Source of the DNA: Aromatoleum toluclasticum ATCC 700605
GTDB lineage: Bacteria > Pseudomonadota > Gammaproteobacteria > Burkholderiales > Rhodocyclaceae
Assembly: GCF_000378245.1 (NCBI RefSeq)
Contig: NZ_KB899493.1
Span: 248,001 to 312,000, forward strand
Length of the DNA: 64,000 nt
Direction: 5' to 3'
The notes beneath the pieces were generated by a model. The model was not told the DNA's origin, did no database searches, and saw only the letters and a program-made list of their open reading frames with translations. Below, in pieces: positions 1 to 7,740 of this stretch. The translations under genes and the position numbers were made by a program. Each line of letters starts with the position of its first letter. The stretch's first letter is position 1.

Positions 1-310
1 CATAAGTGTGGATGCCGAACTGCCACGCGACGAAGAGCGCGCCGATCACGATGACCTGCCCGATCGCGCCGGCCATCTTCGGCTTCAGGTGATCGACCAG
101 CACGCCCATCAGGATGCGCAGGATCGCGCCGGCCAGCACCGGCACCGCGACCATCAGGCCTTTCTGCGCGTGATCCAGGCCGAGGTCCTTGGCGATCTGC
201 ACGCCCAGCGGCCCGAGGATGACCCACACCATGAAGGCCAGGTCGAAGTACAGGAAGGAAGCCAGCAGCGTCGGCGGGTGTCCGGCCTTGAGGAAGGATT
301 TCTTGTCCAT
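1..310 (-). CDS. MFS nitrate/nitrite transporter, N-terminal part (cut by window edge)
   Basis: The reading frame starts at an ATG at 310 and runs off the left edge, so only about 103 residues are visible. The start reads MDKKSFLKAGHPPTLLASFL, followed by a hydrophobic stretch with the F-M-V-W-V-I-L-G-P-L-G pattern near residues 27-37, and later ILRILMGVLVDHLKPK, matching the first helices and the G-x-L-x-D/R-x-x-x-R/K loop of NarK/NasA-type major facilitator transporters. It is the last visible gene of the cobA-nirB-nirD series, separated from nirD by 135 bp filled by a palindromic repeat. Import of nitrate (or nitrite) for assimilation is inferred from family and context. Confidence 0.85.
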   Translation of the reverse strand, partial: MDKKSFLKAGHPPTLLASFLYFDLAFMVWVILGPLGVQIAKDLGLDHAQKGLMVAVPVLAGAILRILMGVLVDHLKPKMAGAIGQVIVIGALFVAWQFGIHTY

Positions 311-341
311 TGGTACAGCTCCGAAATACGAATGCGGCGAT

Positions 342-439
342 GTAGGGCGGGAGGAGCGAAGCGCATCCCGCCACGCGGCGGTCGGGTGGGGCTTGACGGT
401 CCGATTTGCGGGATACGCCTTCGGCTCCTCCCGCCCTAC
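342..439. repeat. Palindromic intergenic repeat, copy A
   Basis: A left arm beginning GTAGGGCGGGAGGAGC is followed by GAAGCGCATCCCGCC; a right arm ends GGCTCCTCCCGCCCTAC. The arms are inverted complements, so the element can fold into a long stem. Related copies occur at 9418, 10099, 14215 and 42144, all in gaps between genes. Confidence 0.85.
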
Positions 440-445
440 GTTCCA

Positions 446-781
446 TCAGACTTTCAGCAACACCCGGCCGCCCTCGACCTTCACCTCGAAGGACTTCGTG
501 CAGCCCACATCCGGCGCGACCGCGCTGCCCGAGTCGAGCTCGATCTTCCAGCTGTGCAGCGGGCAGGTAACCTGCCGCCCATGCACGATGCCCTGCGACA
601 GCGGGCCCTGCTTGTGCGGGCACTTGTCGTGCAGCGCGAAGACCTCGTCGTCCGCGTTGCGGAAGATCGCGATGTCCCCGCCGCGCGCCGCCTTCACGAC
701 GCGCGAACCGAGCACGGGGATGTCCTCGACGGCACAGATGTCCTTCCAGCCGGCGGCGACGCTGATTTCAAGGGTGTTCAT
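446..781 (-). CDS. nirD: Nitrite reductase [NAD(P)H] small subunit, Rieske type
   Basis: The 111-residue product is the small partner of the NirB assimilatory nitrite reductase. It has a Rieske [2Fe-2S] signature: C-P-H in DKCPHKQGPLSQG and C-P-L-H in VTCPLHSWK, near residues 53-77. Some NirD proteins (for example that of E. coli) lack these ligands, so here the subunit probably carries a cluster and takes part in electron transfer. It lies 15 bp downstream of nirB, in the same operon. Confidence 0.93.
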   Translation of the reverse strand: MNTLEISVAAGWKDICAVEDIPVLGSRVVKAARGGDIAIFRNADDEVFALHDKCPHKQGPLSQGIVHGRQVTCPLHSWKIELDSGSAVAPDVGCTKSFEVKVEGGRVLLKV

Positions 782-796
782 CGATTCGCTCCCGTC

Positions 797-3253
797 TCAG
801 GCTTCAAGGATTTCGAATTCGCGGCGCACCGCGGGCACGGCCTCGGCGGCGTAGCGCTCGGCCCACGGGTCCTTCGCGTCCTGCAGCGCGTACAGCAGCC
901 GCTCGAACAAGGCCTTGCGGTTCTCGGCGTTCTCCAGCACGTGCTTCTTCACGTGCTCCAGACCCACGCGCTCGACGTAATGGACGGTCCGCTCGAGGTA
1001 GTAACCCTCTTCGCGGTAGAGCTGCAGGAAGGCGCCCGAGTACTCCATCACTTCCTCGCGCGTCGCGACCTTGCACAGGAACTGCGCCACTTCCGTCTTG
1101 ATGCCGCCATTGCCGGCGACATAGAGCTCCCAGCCCGAATCGACGCCGATCACGCCGACGTCCTTGATGCCGGCCTCGGCGCAATTGCGCGGACACCCGC
1201 TCACCGCGAGCTTCACCTTGTGCGGGCTCCACATGCCGAAGAGCATCTTCTCCAGGTCGATGCCCATCGACATCGAACGCTGCGTGCCGAAGCGGCAGTG
1301 CTCGGCGCCGACGCAGGTCTTCACCGTGCGGATGCTCTTGCCGTAGGCGTGGCCCGAAGGCATGCCGAGGTCCTTCCACACGTTCGGCAGGTCCTCCTTC
1401 CTGATGCCCAGCAGGTCGATGCGCTGGCCGCCGGTGACCTTCACGGTCGGCACGTGATACTTCTCGGCAACCTCGGCGATGCGCTTCAGCTCCGCCGGCG
1501 TCGTCACCCCACCGAGCATCTGCGGCACGACCGAATAAGTGCCGTCCTTCTGGATGTTGGCGTGCGCGCGTTCGTTGATGAAGCGGCTCTGCGGATCGTC
1601 CTTCGCCTCGTGCGGCCAGGTCGAGATCAGGTAGTAGTTGAGCGCCGGGCGGCAGGTCGAGCAGCCGTTCGGCGTCTTCCACGACAGCGTTTCCATCGTC
1701 TCGGGGATGGTCAGCAGCCTGTGGTCGCGGATCGCCTTCCTCACGTCGCCATGCGACAGCTCGGTGCAGCCGCACACCGCCTTGTCGTGCGCGCTCACCG
1801 CCTGATAGGCCCCCCCGACCGTCGACGCCAGGATCTGCTCGACGAGCCCGGTGCAGGAGCCGCAGCTGGACGCGGCCTTCGTGTGCTTCTTGACCTCGTC
1901 CAGCGTGAACAGGCCCTTCTCCTTGATCGCCTTGACGATGGTGCCCTTGCACACGCCGTTGCAGCCGCACACCTCGGCCGTGTCGGCCATTGACGCGGCC
2001 CGGTTCTCGCCCTTGTGGCCGGCGTCGCCCAGATGGTTCTGACCGAACATCAGGTGGTCGCGGATCGCATGGATGTCCTGGCCGTCCTTCATCAGCTGGA
2101 AGTACCACGAGCCGTCCGCAGTGTCGCCGTACAGTACCGAACCCACGATGCGGTTGTTCTTGATGACGATGCGCTTATAGACGCCGCCCTGCTTGTCGTG
2201 CAGCACGATGTCCTCGGTGTCCGCCCCGCCCGAGAAGTCGCCCGCCGAGAACACGTCGATGCCCGTCACCTTGAGCTTGGTCGAGGTCACCGAGCCCTCG
2301 TAGCGGCCGATGCCGAAGTTCGCGAGATGGTTCGCCGCGACCTTGCCCTGCTCGAACAGCGGCGCGACCAGACCATAGGCGATGCCGCGGTGCGCGACGC
2401 ACTCACCGACCGCATACACGCGCGGGTCGGTCACGGTCTGCAGCGTGTCCGAGACGTGGATACCGCGCACACGGCCCGTGCCGCAGTAGATGCCGGCCGA
2501 TTCCGCCAACGCGAAATTCGGGCGGATGCCGGCCGCGACGACGACGAGGTCGGCCGGAATCTCCATGCCGTCCTTGAAGCGCACCGCGGACACGCGTCCA
2601 CTCTCGCCCCGCACCAGCGCCTCCGTCTGCTTTGACAGCAGGAAGTTCATCCCCTTCGCTTCGAGCGAAGCCTGCAGCATGTCGGCGGCCGGCTTGTCGA
2701 GCTGGCGCTCCATGATCCAGTCGGCCAGATGCACGACCGTCACGCTCATGCCGCGCAGCATCAGGCCGTTCGCGGCTTCCAGGCCGAGGAGGCCCGCGCC
2801 GATCACGACCGCGTGCTTGTACTGCGTCGAAGCTTCGATCATCGCCTCGGTGTCACCGATGTCGCGGTAGGCGAGCACGCCCGGCAGGTCCGCGCCGGGG
2901 ATCGGCGGGATGAAGGGCGTCGAACCAGTCGCGATAAGCAGACGGTCGTACTCGGCTTCCGTGCCGTCGGAGGCGATGACCTTGCGCTTGGTGCGGTCGA
3001 TCTTCGTCACCATCTTGCCGGCGTGCAGCGTGATGGCGTTGTCGCGGTACCAGTCGAGATCGTTGAGCATGATCTCGGGCAGCGTCATCTCGCCCGCGAG
3101 CACCGGCGACAGCAGGATGCGGTTGTAGTTGCCGTGCGGCTCGGCGCCGAACACCGTGATGTCGTACAGGTCCGGTGCGAGCTTCAGCAGCTCTTCGAGC
3201 GTGCGGCAGCCGGCCATGCCGTTGCCGATCATCACGAGTTTCATCTTTTTCAT
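797..3253 (-). CDS. nirB: Nitrite reductase [NAD(P)H] large subunit
   Basis: The 818-residue cytoplasmic enzyme reduces nitrite to ammonium. Visible in order: an FAD-binding motif GNGMAGCRTLEELL near residue 10; an NAD(P)-binding GAGLLGLEAANG near residue 150; two BFD-type [2Fe-2S] cysteine clusters (CGCNGVC near 429 with CGSC, and CGCTE near 493 with CSTC); and the sirohaem/[4Fe-4S] site C-V-G-A-E-H-C near 644 with SGCPRNC near 688. A GGAG box lies 6 nt upstream of the ATG at 3253, which supports this start over the ATG three codons later. It follows cobA by 11 bp, consistent with co-expression of the enzyme and of sirohaem synthesis. Confidence 0.97.
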   Translation of the reverse strand: MKKMKLVMIGNGMAGCRTLEELLKLAPDLYDITVFGAEPHGNYNRILLSPVLAGEMTLPEIMLNDLDWYRDNAITLHAGKMVTKIDRTKRKVIASDGTEAEYDRLLIATGSTPFIPPIPGADLPGVLAYRDIGDTEAMIEASTQYKHAVVIGAGLLGLEAANGLMLRGMSVTVVHLADWIMERQLDKPAADMLQASLEAKGMNFLLSKQTEALVRGESGRVSAVRFKDGMEIPADLVVVAAGIRPNFALAESAGIYCGTGRVRGIHVSDTLQTVTDPRVYAVGECVAHRGIAYGLVAPLFEQGKVAANHLANFGIGRYEGSVTSTKLKVTGIDVFSAGDFSGGADTEDIVLHDKQGGVYKRIVIKNNRIVGSVLYGDTADGSWYFQLMKDGQDIHAIRDHLMFGQNHLGDAGHKGENRAASMADTAEVCGCNGVCKGTIVKAIKEKGLFTLDEVKKHTKAASSCGSCTGLVEQILASTVGGAYQAVSAHDKAVCGCTELSHGDVRKAIRDHRLLTIPETMETLSWKTPNGCSTCRPALNYYLISTWPHEAKDDPQSRFINERAHANIQKDGTYSVVPQMLGGVTTPAELKRIAEVAEKYHVPTVKVTGGQRIDLLGIRKEDLPNVWKDLGMPSGHAYGKSIRTVKTCVGAEHCRFGTQRSMSMGIDLEKMLFGMWSPHKVKLAVSGCPRNCAEAGIKDVGVIGVDSGWELYVAGNGGIKTEVAQFLCKVATREEVMEYSGAFLQLYREEGYYLERTVHYVERVGLEHVKKHVLENAENRKALFERLLYALQDAKDPWAERYAAEAVPAVRREFEILEA

Positions 3254-3264
3254 GGCGGGCTCCT

Positions 3265-4032
3265 TCAGGCAGCGCGGGAAGCGAATTCGGTGAATGCGGG
3301 GACAGCGTCGGCGATGCGGGCTTCGGCGTAGGCCGCGACCTCGCCGATGACGATCAGCGCGGGCGCGGGCAGCGCGGCCTCGCGGGCGCGTTCGGCGATG
3401 TCGGCGAGCGTGCCGACCACCTGCTGCTGCGTCGGCAGCGTGCCGTGGGCGATCACCGCGGCCGGCGTCGCACAGGACAGACCGCCCGCGGCGAGGCGCC
3501 CGGCGATACGCGGGAGCGCGCCGAGTCCCATGTAGATCACCAGCGTCGTGCCGCTCTTCGCCAGCGCCGACCAGTCCGGTTCAGTGCCGTCCTCGGTGTG
3601 ACCGGTCACCATCGTCACGCCGAAGCAGTGCGCGCGATGCGTCACCGGGATACCGGCCGCGCCCGCGACCGCGACGCCGGCGGTCAGGCCGTGGATCACC
3701 TCGACCTCGATGCCGAGCGCGCGCAGGTAATCCATCTCCTCGCCGCCGCGCCCGAACACGAAGGGGTCGCCCCCCTTCACGCGCGCCACGGTCAGGCCAC
3801 GGCGGGCGTAGCGCGCCATCGCGCGATGGATGAACTCCTGCGCCGCCGACTTCATCCCCGCGCGCTTGCCCACGCGCAGCACGCGCGCCGTCGGTTTCGC
3901 CAGCGCCAGCACTTCGTCCGTCACCAGCGCATCGGCCAGCAGCACGTCGGCCTGTCCGATGGCGCGCGCCGCGCGCAGCGTCAGCAGGTCTGCAGCTCCG
4001 GGGCCGGCACCGACGAGAAACACCTTGGCCAT
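3265..4032 (-). CDS. cobA: Uroporphyrinogen-III C-methyltransferase
   Basis: The 255-residue product contains the tetrapyrrole methylase signatures VGAGPGAADLLTLRA near the N-terminus and RVKGGDPFVFGRGGEE near residues 83-98. It methylates uroporphyrinogen III at C2 and C7 with S-adenosylmethionine to give precorrin-2, the sirohaem precursor. It is the single-domain form, without the CysG oxidase/ferrochelatase half. As first gene of the operon ahead of nirB it supplies the nitrite reductase cofactor. Its expression should depend on the sigma-54 promoter and antitermination leader just upstream. Confidence 0.93.
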   Translation of the reverse strand: MAKVFLVGAGPGAADLLTLRAARAIGQADVLLADALVTDEVLALAKPTARVLRVGKRAGMKSAAQEFIHRAMARYARRGLTVARVKGGDPFVFGRGGEEMDYLRALGIEVEVIHGLTAGVAVAGAAGIPVTHRAHCFGVTMVTGHTEDGTEPDWSALAKSGTTLVIYMGLGALPRIAGRLAAGGLSCATPAAVIAHGTLPTQQQVVGTLADIAERAREAALPAPALIVIGEVAAYAEARIADAVPAFTEFASRAA

Positions 4033-4056
4033 GATCGTTCTCCACTTCGTAAGGCG

Positions 4057-4117
4057 AAAAAAAACGGCGCCACGTCGCCCCCGGGAACTGGGTTCCCGAA
4101 GAAACGACGGACGCCGT
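4057..4117 (-). terminator. Leader terminator of the cobA-nirBD operon
   Basis: On the minus strand an ACGGCG arm (4112-4117) pairs with CGCCGT (4064-4069). CGTCG/CGACG inner arms and a GGGAAC/GTTCCC inner hairpin extend it, and it is followed by a run of eight T. The 5' arm is shared with ANTAR hairpin 2, so the two folds exclude each other: NasT binding should free transcription into cobA. Confidence 0.8.
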
Positions 4118-4169
4118 TGTCCGCATGCCCTGCATCAAGCATTTCAAGCCGGAGCCTCGTTGCCCCGGC
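4109..4169 (-). ncRNA. NasT-responsive two-hairpin leader (cobA-nirBD)
   Basis: On the minus strand, hairpin 1 (4148-4169) has an 8-bp stem and the loop AACGAG; hairpin 2 (4109-4122) has the stem GGAC/GTCC and the loop AACGGC. Both hexaloops have A at position 1 and G at position 4, the known recognition rule of ANTAR proteins such as NasT. Hairpin 1 starts only a few bases after the expected start of transcription from the sigma-54 promoter at 4185-4200. Confidence 0.85.
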
Positions 4170-4184
4170 CTACGGACTCCTTAT

Positions 4185-4200
4185 CGCAAGATGGGTGCCA
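4185..4200 (-). promoter_or_regulatory. Sigma-54 promoter of cobA-nirBD
   Basis: The minus strand reads TGGCAC-CCATC-TTGCG, with the required GG-N10-GC. Transcription would start near 4174, just ahead of the antitermination leader. Confidence 0.8.
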
Positions 4201-4289
4201 GCCCCCACATTGAGACGTAAGCTATTATTTTTAAATCGATTATCCTCGCACCAGCGAGGAAGACCCGGGCACAAGGGGGCGGGACGCAG

Positions 4290-4304
4290 GCACCATATCG
4301 GTGC
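4290..4304. promoter_or_regulatory. NtrC-type binding site upstream of cobA
   Basis: GCACC-ATATC-GGTGC is a perfect match to the GCAC-N7-GTGC dyad of NtrC. It lies 90 bp upstream of the -24 box, and a further half site (GCACC) is at 4320. Confidence 0.7.
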
Positions 4305-4459
4305 ATGGCGCATGATGCTGCACCACAACATAGCGCCCCCGGCAAGAATGGCGGGAGAAGGATCAGGATTGATCCGGCCTGCGGCAAGGCACCGCAGGCA
4401 CGCGCAGAGGACGGGCGATCGGCGCACGACACCCCCTGCGGGGGCGCCGCGACGCGGAA

Positions 4460-5830
4460 TTACGCGAAGATCACGATATCGGACGCATCCAGATCGGCCA
4501 TCCGGCCGGTCACGATGCCGAGCAGGACCGGCGCGGCGCCGTCCCCGTTGCCATCCTCGTCGTAGTAGAGCTTGCCCGACGCCGTATCGTAGATCAGGAA
4601 ATCGTCCACGCCCGTCTCGTTCGAGCTGGCACCGCTCAACCCGCTGCCCTTGACGAAGTTCGTCGCGGTAAATCCGGCGAGGGACTGGAACTCGTTCGCG
4701 TCGAAGCCCAGCTTGTCGACGGTTGCGTCGAAATCATTGATGCGATGCACCGTCGCCTTGGTCACCTTCGTGCCGTCCTGCTTGAACACCGTGGTGCTGG
4801 GCGGCGTGAACAGCGTGTCGAACACGAAGGTGTCGCTGCCCGCGCCACCCCAGACCTTGTCCGCCCCCTCGCCGAGGAAAATCAGGTCGTCACCGGCGCC
4901 GGTCTTGATCGTATCGTTGCCCGACGCGGCCACACCATCTTCCGCATAGTAGCCGTCCGGATCGATGATGTCGTTGCCGGCACCGGTGGTAATGATGTCG
5001 TCACCCGAACCGCCCAGCACGACGTTGTTGCCGTCGCCGGCACGCACGTTGTCGTTGCCGGTGCCCGAGGCGATGAAATCGTCGCCGCTGCCTGCAGTGA
5101 TGCGATCGGCGCCGTCGTTCTCGTCAATCAGGCCGACCTCGGCAAAGACCGCGTTGCTGCCATTACCGGCATCGACTTTGTCGTTGCCCGTACCCATGTA
5201 GATGATGTCGTCGCCGTCGCCCGCCTTGATCGTGTCGTTGCCGGCATTGCCGTCGATGACGTCATCGCCCGTGGTGCCAACCAGCTTGTCGTTGCCGACA
5301 GTGCCGATCAGGCCGTCCCACTCGACGACCGACCACAGCAGATTCGAACCGTCGAGGTCGTTCCACTGCCCGGCCGCGCCGAGACCGCCGGCCGGCGCCG
5401 GCCACCTGCCCGTCGCGATGGCGAGGAAGTCCTGCGCGCCGCCGAAATCGTCCGGCTCGCTGCCGAGGCTGCCGGAGCCCCAGTTCTGGTAGCCCGCCCC
5501 AAGCAGTCTGCCGTCCAGCCACTGCCAACTGCCCTCGCTTTGCACGTCCGAAGCTCCGAGCCAGAGATAGCTCGCGCCGCCGCCGTCCGCGGCTGTCGTT
5601 GCCCCCTTGGCGACCGAAGCCTTCAGATTCTTCAGGATCGCGACATTCTCGGCGCTGGAGTCGATCATCGACAGGTAGGACGGCACGATCATCGCCCCGC
5701 CTCCCGCTGCCTCCAGTCGGCCGCCATCGCTCCATGCGAGTCCCAGCGCATTCGCCGAGGCATCGCCCCACGTCAGCGGGGCTGTCTCGATCTCGTAGGT
5801 GTGTCCGCTGTAGTAAAAGTGCATTGCCAT
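4460..5830 (-). CDS. C-type lectin-like / RTX calcium-binding repeat protein
   Basis: The product has 456 residues. Residues about 15-175 look like a C-type lectin-like domain (YLWLGASDVQSEGSWQWLDG, NWGSGSLGSEPDD, GQWNDLDGSNLLWSVVEW). Residues about 178-345 carry RTX-like nonapeptides (GNDKLVGTTGDD, GNAGNDTIKAGDGDD, GSGDDFIASGTGNDN, GGAGSDTFVF). There is no N-terminal signal peptide, so type I secretion through a C-terminal signal is the family expectation, with folding on external calcium. No type I export genes are nearby. It lies between the two nitrate operons on the same strand, but nothing shows a role in nitrate use; an extracellular or adhesive role is inference. Confidence 0.8.
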   Translation of the reverse strand: MAMHFYYSGHTYEIETAPLTWGDASANALGLAWSDGGRLEAAGGGAMIVPSYLSMIDSSAENVAILKNLKASVAKGATTAADGGGASYLWLGASDVQSEGSWQWLDGRLLGAGYQNWGSGSLGSEPDDFGGAQDFLAIATGRWPAPAGGLGAAGQWNDLDGSNLLWSVVEWDGLIGTVGNDKLVGTTGDDVIDGNAGNDTIKAGDGDDIIYMGTGNDKVDAGNGSNAVFAEVGLIDENDGADRITAGSGDDFIASGTGNDNVRAGDGNNVVLGGSGDDIITTGAGNDIIDPDGYYAEDGVAASGNDTIKTGAGDDLIFLGEGADKVWGGAGSDTFVFDTLFTPPSTTVFKQDGTKVTKATVHRINDFDATVDKLGFDANEFQSLAGFTATNFVKGSGLSGASSNETGVDDFLIYDTASGKLYYDEDGNGDGAAPVLLGIVTGRMADLDASDIVIFA

Positions 5831-5977
5831 CGCAGTTATTCTCCGGTTCCGGGCGTGGGAGATGATAACCGCGCATCATTGCCTAGTCACCCGTATGTCG
5901 TGACATGCGCCGCACGGCCGCACCGAAGAACGCAAGCGCAGGAGGAAGGCAGCGCCCTCCTCCCGGCGAGGCGCCGC

Positions 5978-6769
5978 TCACGCCGCGCGTTTCAGCTGCT
6001 TCTTGTAGAGGAAATCCAGCACCGCCGCGCGGCAGTGCGCGAACTCCGGTTCCTCCGCCAGCGCCAACCGGTCGCGCGGCCGCGCGAGCTTCACGTCGAG
6101 GATCTCGCCGATGGTCGCCGCCGGCCCGTTGGTGAGCATCACGACGCGATCCGATAGAAGCACCGCCTCATCGACGTCGTGCGTCACCATCACCATCGTC
6201 GCCTTCGTCGCCGCGACGATCTTCACCAGTTCGTCCTGCAGCGTCGCGCGCGTCAGCGCGTCGAGCGCGCCGAAGGGCTCGTCCATCAGCAGGATGCGCG
6301 GCTCCATCGACAACGCGCGCGCGATGCCGACGCGCTGCTTCATGCCGCCCGAGATCTCGTGCGGGAACTTCGTCTCGGCGTGCGTGAGCCCGACCAGCGC
6401 GAGCGCGTCCTGCGTGCGCTGCTTGAGCCTCGCCTTGCCCTCCTTCGCGCCGAACACGCGGTCCACCGCGAGATGGACGTTGTCGTAGCAGGTCAGCCAG
6501 GGCAGCAGCGAGTGGTTCTGGAACACCACCGCGCGTTCCGGGCCGGGGCCGGCGATTTCTCGCCCGTCGCACAGCATCACGCCGGAAGTGGGGCGGGTGA
6601 GCCCCGCGATCAGGTTCAGCAGCGTCGACTTGCCGCAGCCCGAGTGCCCGATGAGTGCGATGCTCTCGCCCTCGTGAATGTCGAGATTGATACCCTGCAG
6701 CGCCGTGAAGGGGCCATTCTTCGTGCCGAACACCTGCCCGACGTTCTCGATCCGTACGATTTTCTTCAT
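5978..6769 (-). CDS. nrtD: Nitrate ABC transporter, ATP-binding protein
   Basis: The product has 263 residues. It shows Walker [10 protein letters not shown] (near 45), Q-loop region [11 protein letters not shown], the signature [15 protein letters not shown], Walker [13 protein letters not shown] and the switch histidine in [10 protein letters not shown]. This is the nitrate/sulfonate/bicarbonate ABC subfamily (NrtD, SsuB, TauB). The ATG at 6769 is preceded by GGAGGAG at 6 nt. It follows the permease gene nrtB closely. The C-terminus has no NrtC-like solute-binding extension. Nitrate is inferred as substrate from operon context and the NasT leader. Confidence 0.9.
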   Translation of the reverse strand: MKKIVRIENVGQVFGTKNGPFTALQGINLDIHEGESIALIGHSGCGKSTLLNLIAGLTRPTSGVMLCDGREIAGPGPERAVVFQNHSLLPWLTCYDNVHLAVDRVFGAKEGKARLKQRTQDALALVGLTHAETKFPHEISGGMKQRVGIARALSMEPRILLMDEPFGALDALTRATLQDELVKIVAATKATMVMVTHDVDEAVLLSDRVVMLTNGPAATIGEILDVKLARPRDRLALAEEPEFAHCRAAVLDFLYKKQLKRAA

Positions 6770-6787
6770 GATGATCTCCTCCACCAC

Positions 6788-7726
6788 TCAGCGGTTTTCG
6801 TAGTTGAAGCGCCGCGCTACCAGCATCAACGCCTGCTCGAGGACCAGGCCGACGATGCCGATCACGAAGATCGCGATGATGATGTGCTCGACCTTGAGGT
6901 TGTTCCACTCGTCCCACACCCAGAAGCCGATGCCGACGCCGCCCGTGAGCATCTCGGCGGCGACGATCACCAGCCACGCCGTGCCGATCGACAGACGGAT
7001 GCCGGTGAGCATGTAGGGCAGCACCGCCGGGAACAGGATCTTCGTGAACACCTTCCATTCCGACAGGTTCAGCACGCGCGCAACGTTGAGGTAGTCCTGC
7101 GGCACGCGCGTGACGCCCTGCGCGGTGTTGAGGATCATCGGCCAGATCGAGCAGATGAAGATCGTCCAGGTCGCGGCCGGGTCGGCGCGCTGGAACACCA
7201 GCAGGCCAATCGGCAGCCACGCCAGCGGCGACACCGGGCGCAGCAGGCTGATGATGGGGTTCATCATCTGCGACAGCACCGCGAAGCGCCCCAGCAGAAA
7301 GCCGGCCGGGATGCCGACCAGCGCCGCGATGCCGAAGCCGACGGCGACGCGCTGCAGGGACGCCAGCACGTTCCAGCCTATGCCCTGGTCGTTCGGGCCG
7401 GCCTGGTAGAAGGGGTCGGCGAAGATCGTCACCGCCGCGTCCCAGGTCTTGCCCGGGCTCGGGATGCCGCCCCCGTTCATCGTCGCCAGATGCCACAGGC
7501 CGACCAGCAGCGCGAGCCCCGCCAGCGGCGGCAGCACCGCCCCGGCGAGCGCGCGCAGCCAGCCCCTCAACGCCGCCCCGGCGCCGTGCCTCGCCCGCGC
7601 CGCAGCGCTGCGCACCGTCTCCCCCTTGCCTGCCGCCGGTCGCGCGGCCTTCAGATCCACCACTTTCGCGTCGCTCTCGTCGGCCGCCGGAGCCGGCGCC
7701 ACGCCCATCGTCGCTGTCGCGCTCAT
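6788..7726 (-). CDS. nrtB: Nitrate ABC transporter, permease
   Basis: The product has 312 residues. After a charged Ala-rich cytoplasmic N-terminus of about 50 residues come about six membrane segments (VLPPLAGLALLVGLWHLA, VAVGFGIAALVGIPAGFLLG, IIIAIFVIGIVGLVLEQA). The cytoplasmic EAA loop reads RVLNLSEWKVFTKILFPAVLPY. The ATG at 7726 (MSATATMG) lies 14 bp after the nrtA stop. The same frame stays open far upstream, but that part is the shadow of nrtA. It is the inner-membrane channel of the NrtABD transporter. Confidence 0.9.
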   Translation of the reverse strand: MSATATMGVAPAPAADESDAKVVDLKAARPAAGKGETVRSAAARARHGAGAALRGWLRALAGAVLPPLAGLALLVGLWHLATMNGGGIPSPGKTWDAAVTIFADPFYQAGPNDQGIGWNVLASLQRVAVGFGIAALVGIPAGFLLGRFAVLSQMMNPIISLLRPVSPLAWLPIGLLVFQRADPAATWTIFICSIWPMILNTAQGVTRVPQDYLNVARVLNLSEWKVFTKILFPAVLPYMLTGIRLSIGTAWLVIVAAEMLTGGVGIGFWVWDEWNNLKVEHIIIAIFVIGIVGLVLEQALMLVARRFNYENR

Positions 7727-7740
7727 CGCCGGTCCCCCGC

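Noticed and set aside
5831-5977. Search for a third NasT-type leader before the lectin-RTX gene
   Set aside because: No pair of hexaloop hairpins and no overlapping terminator were seen there.
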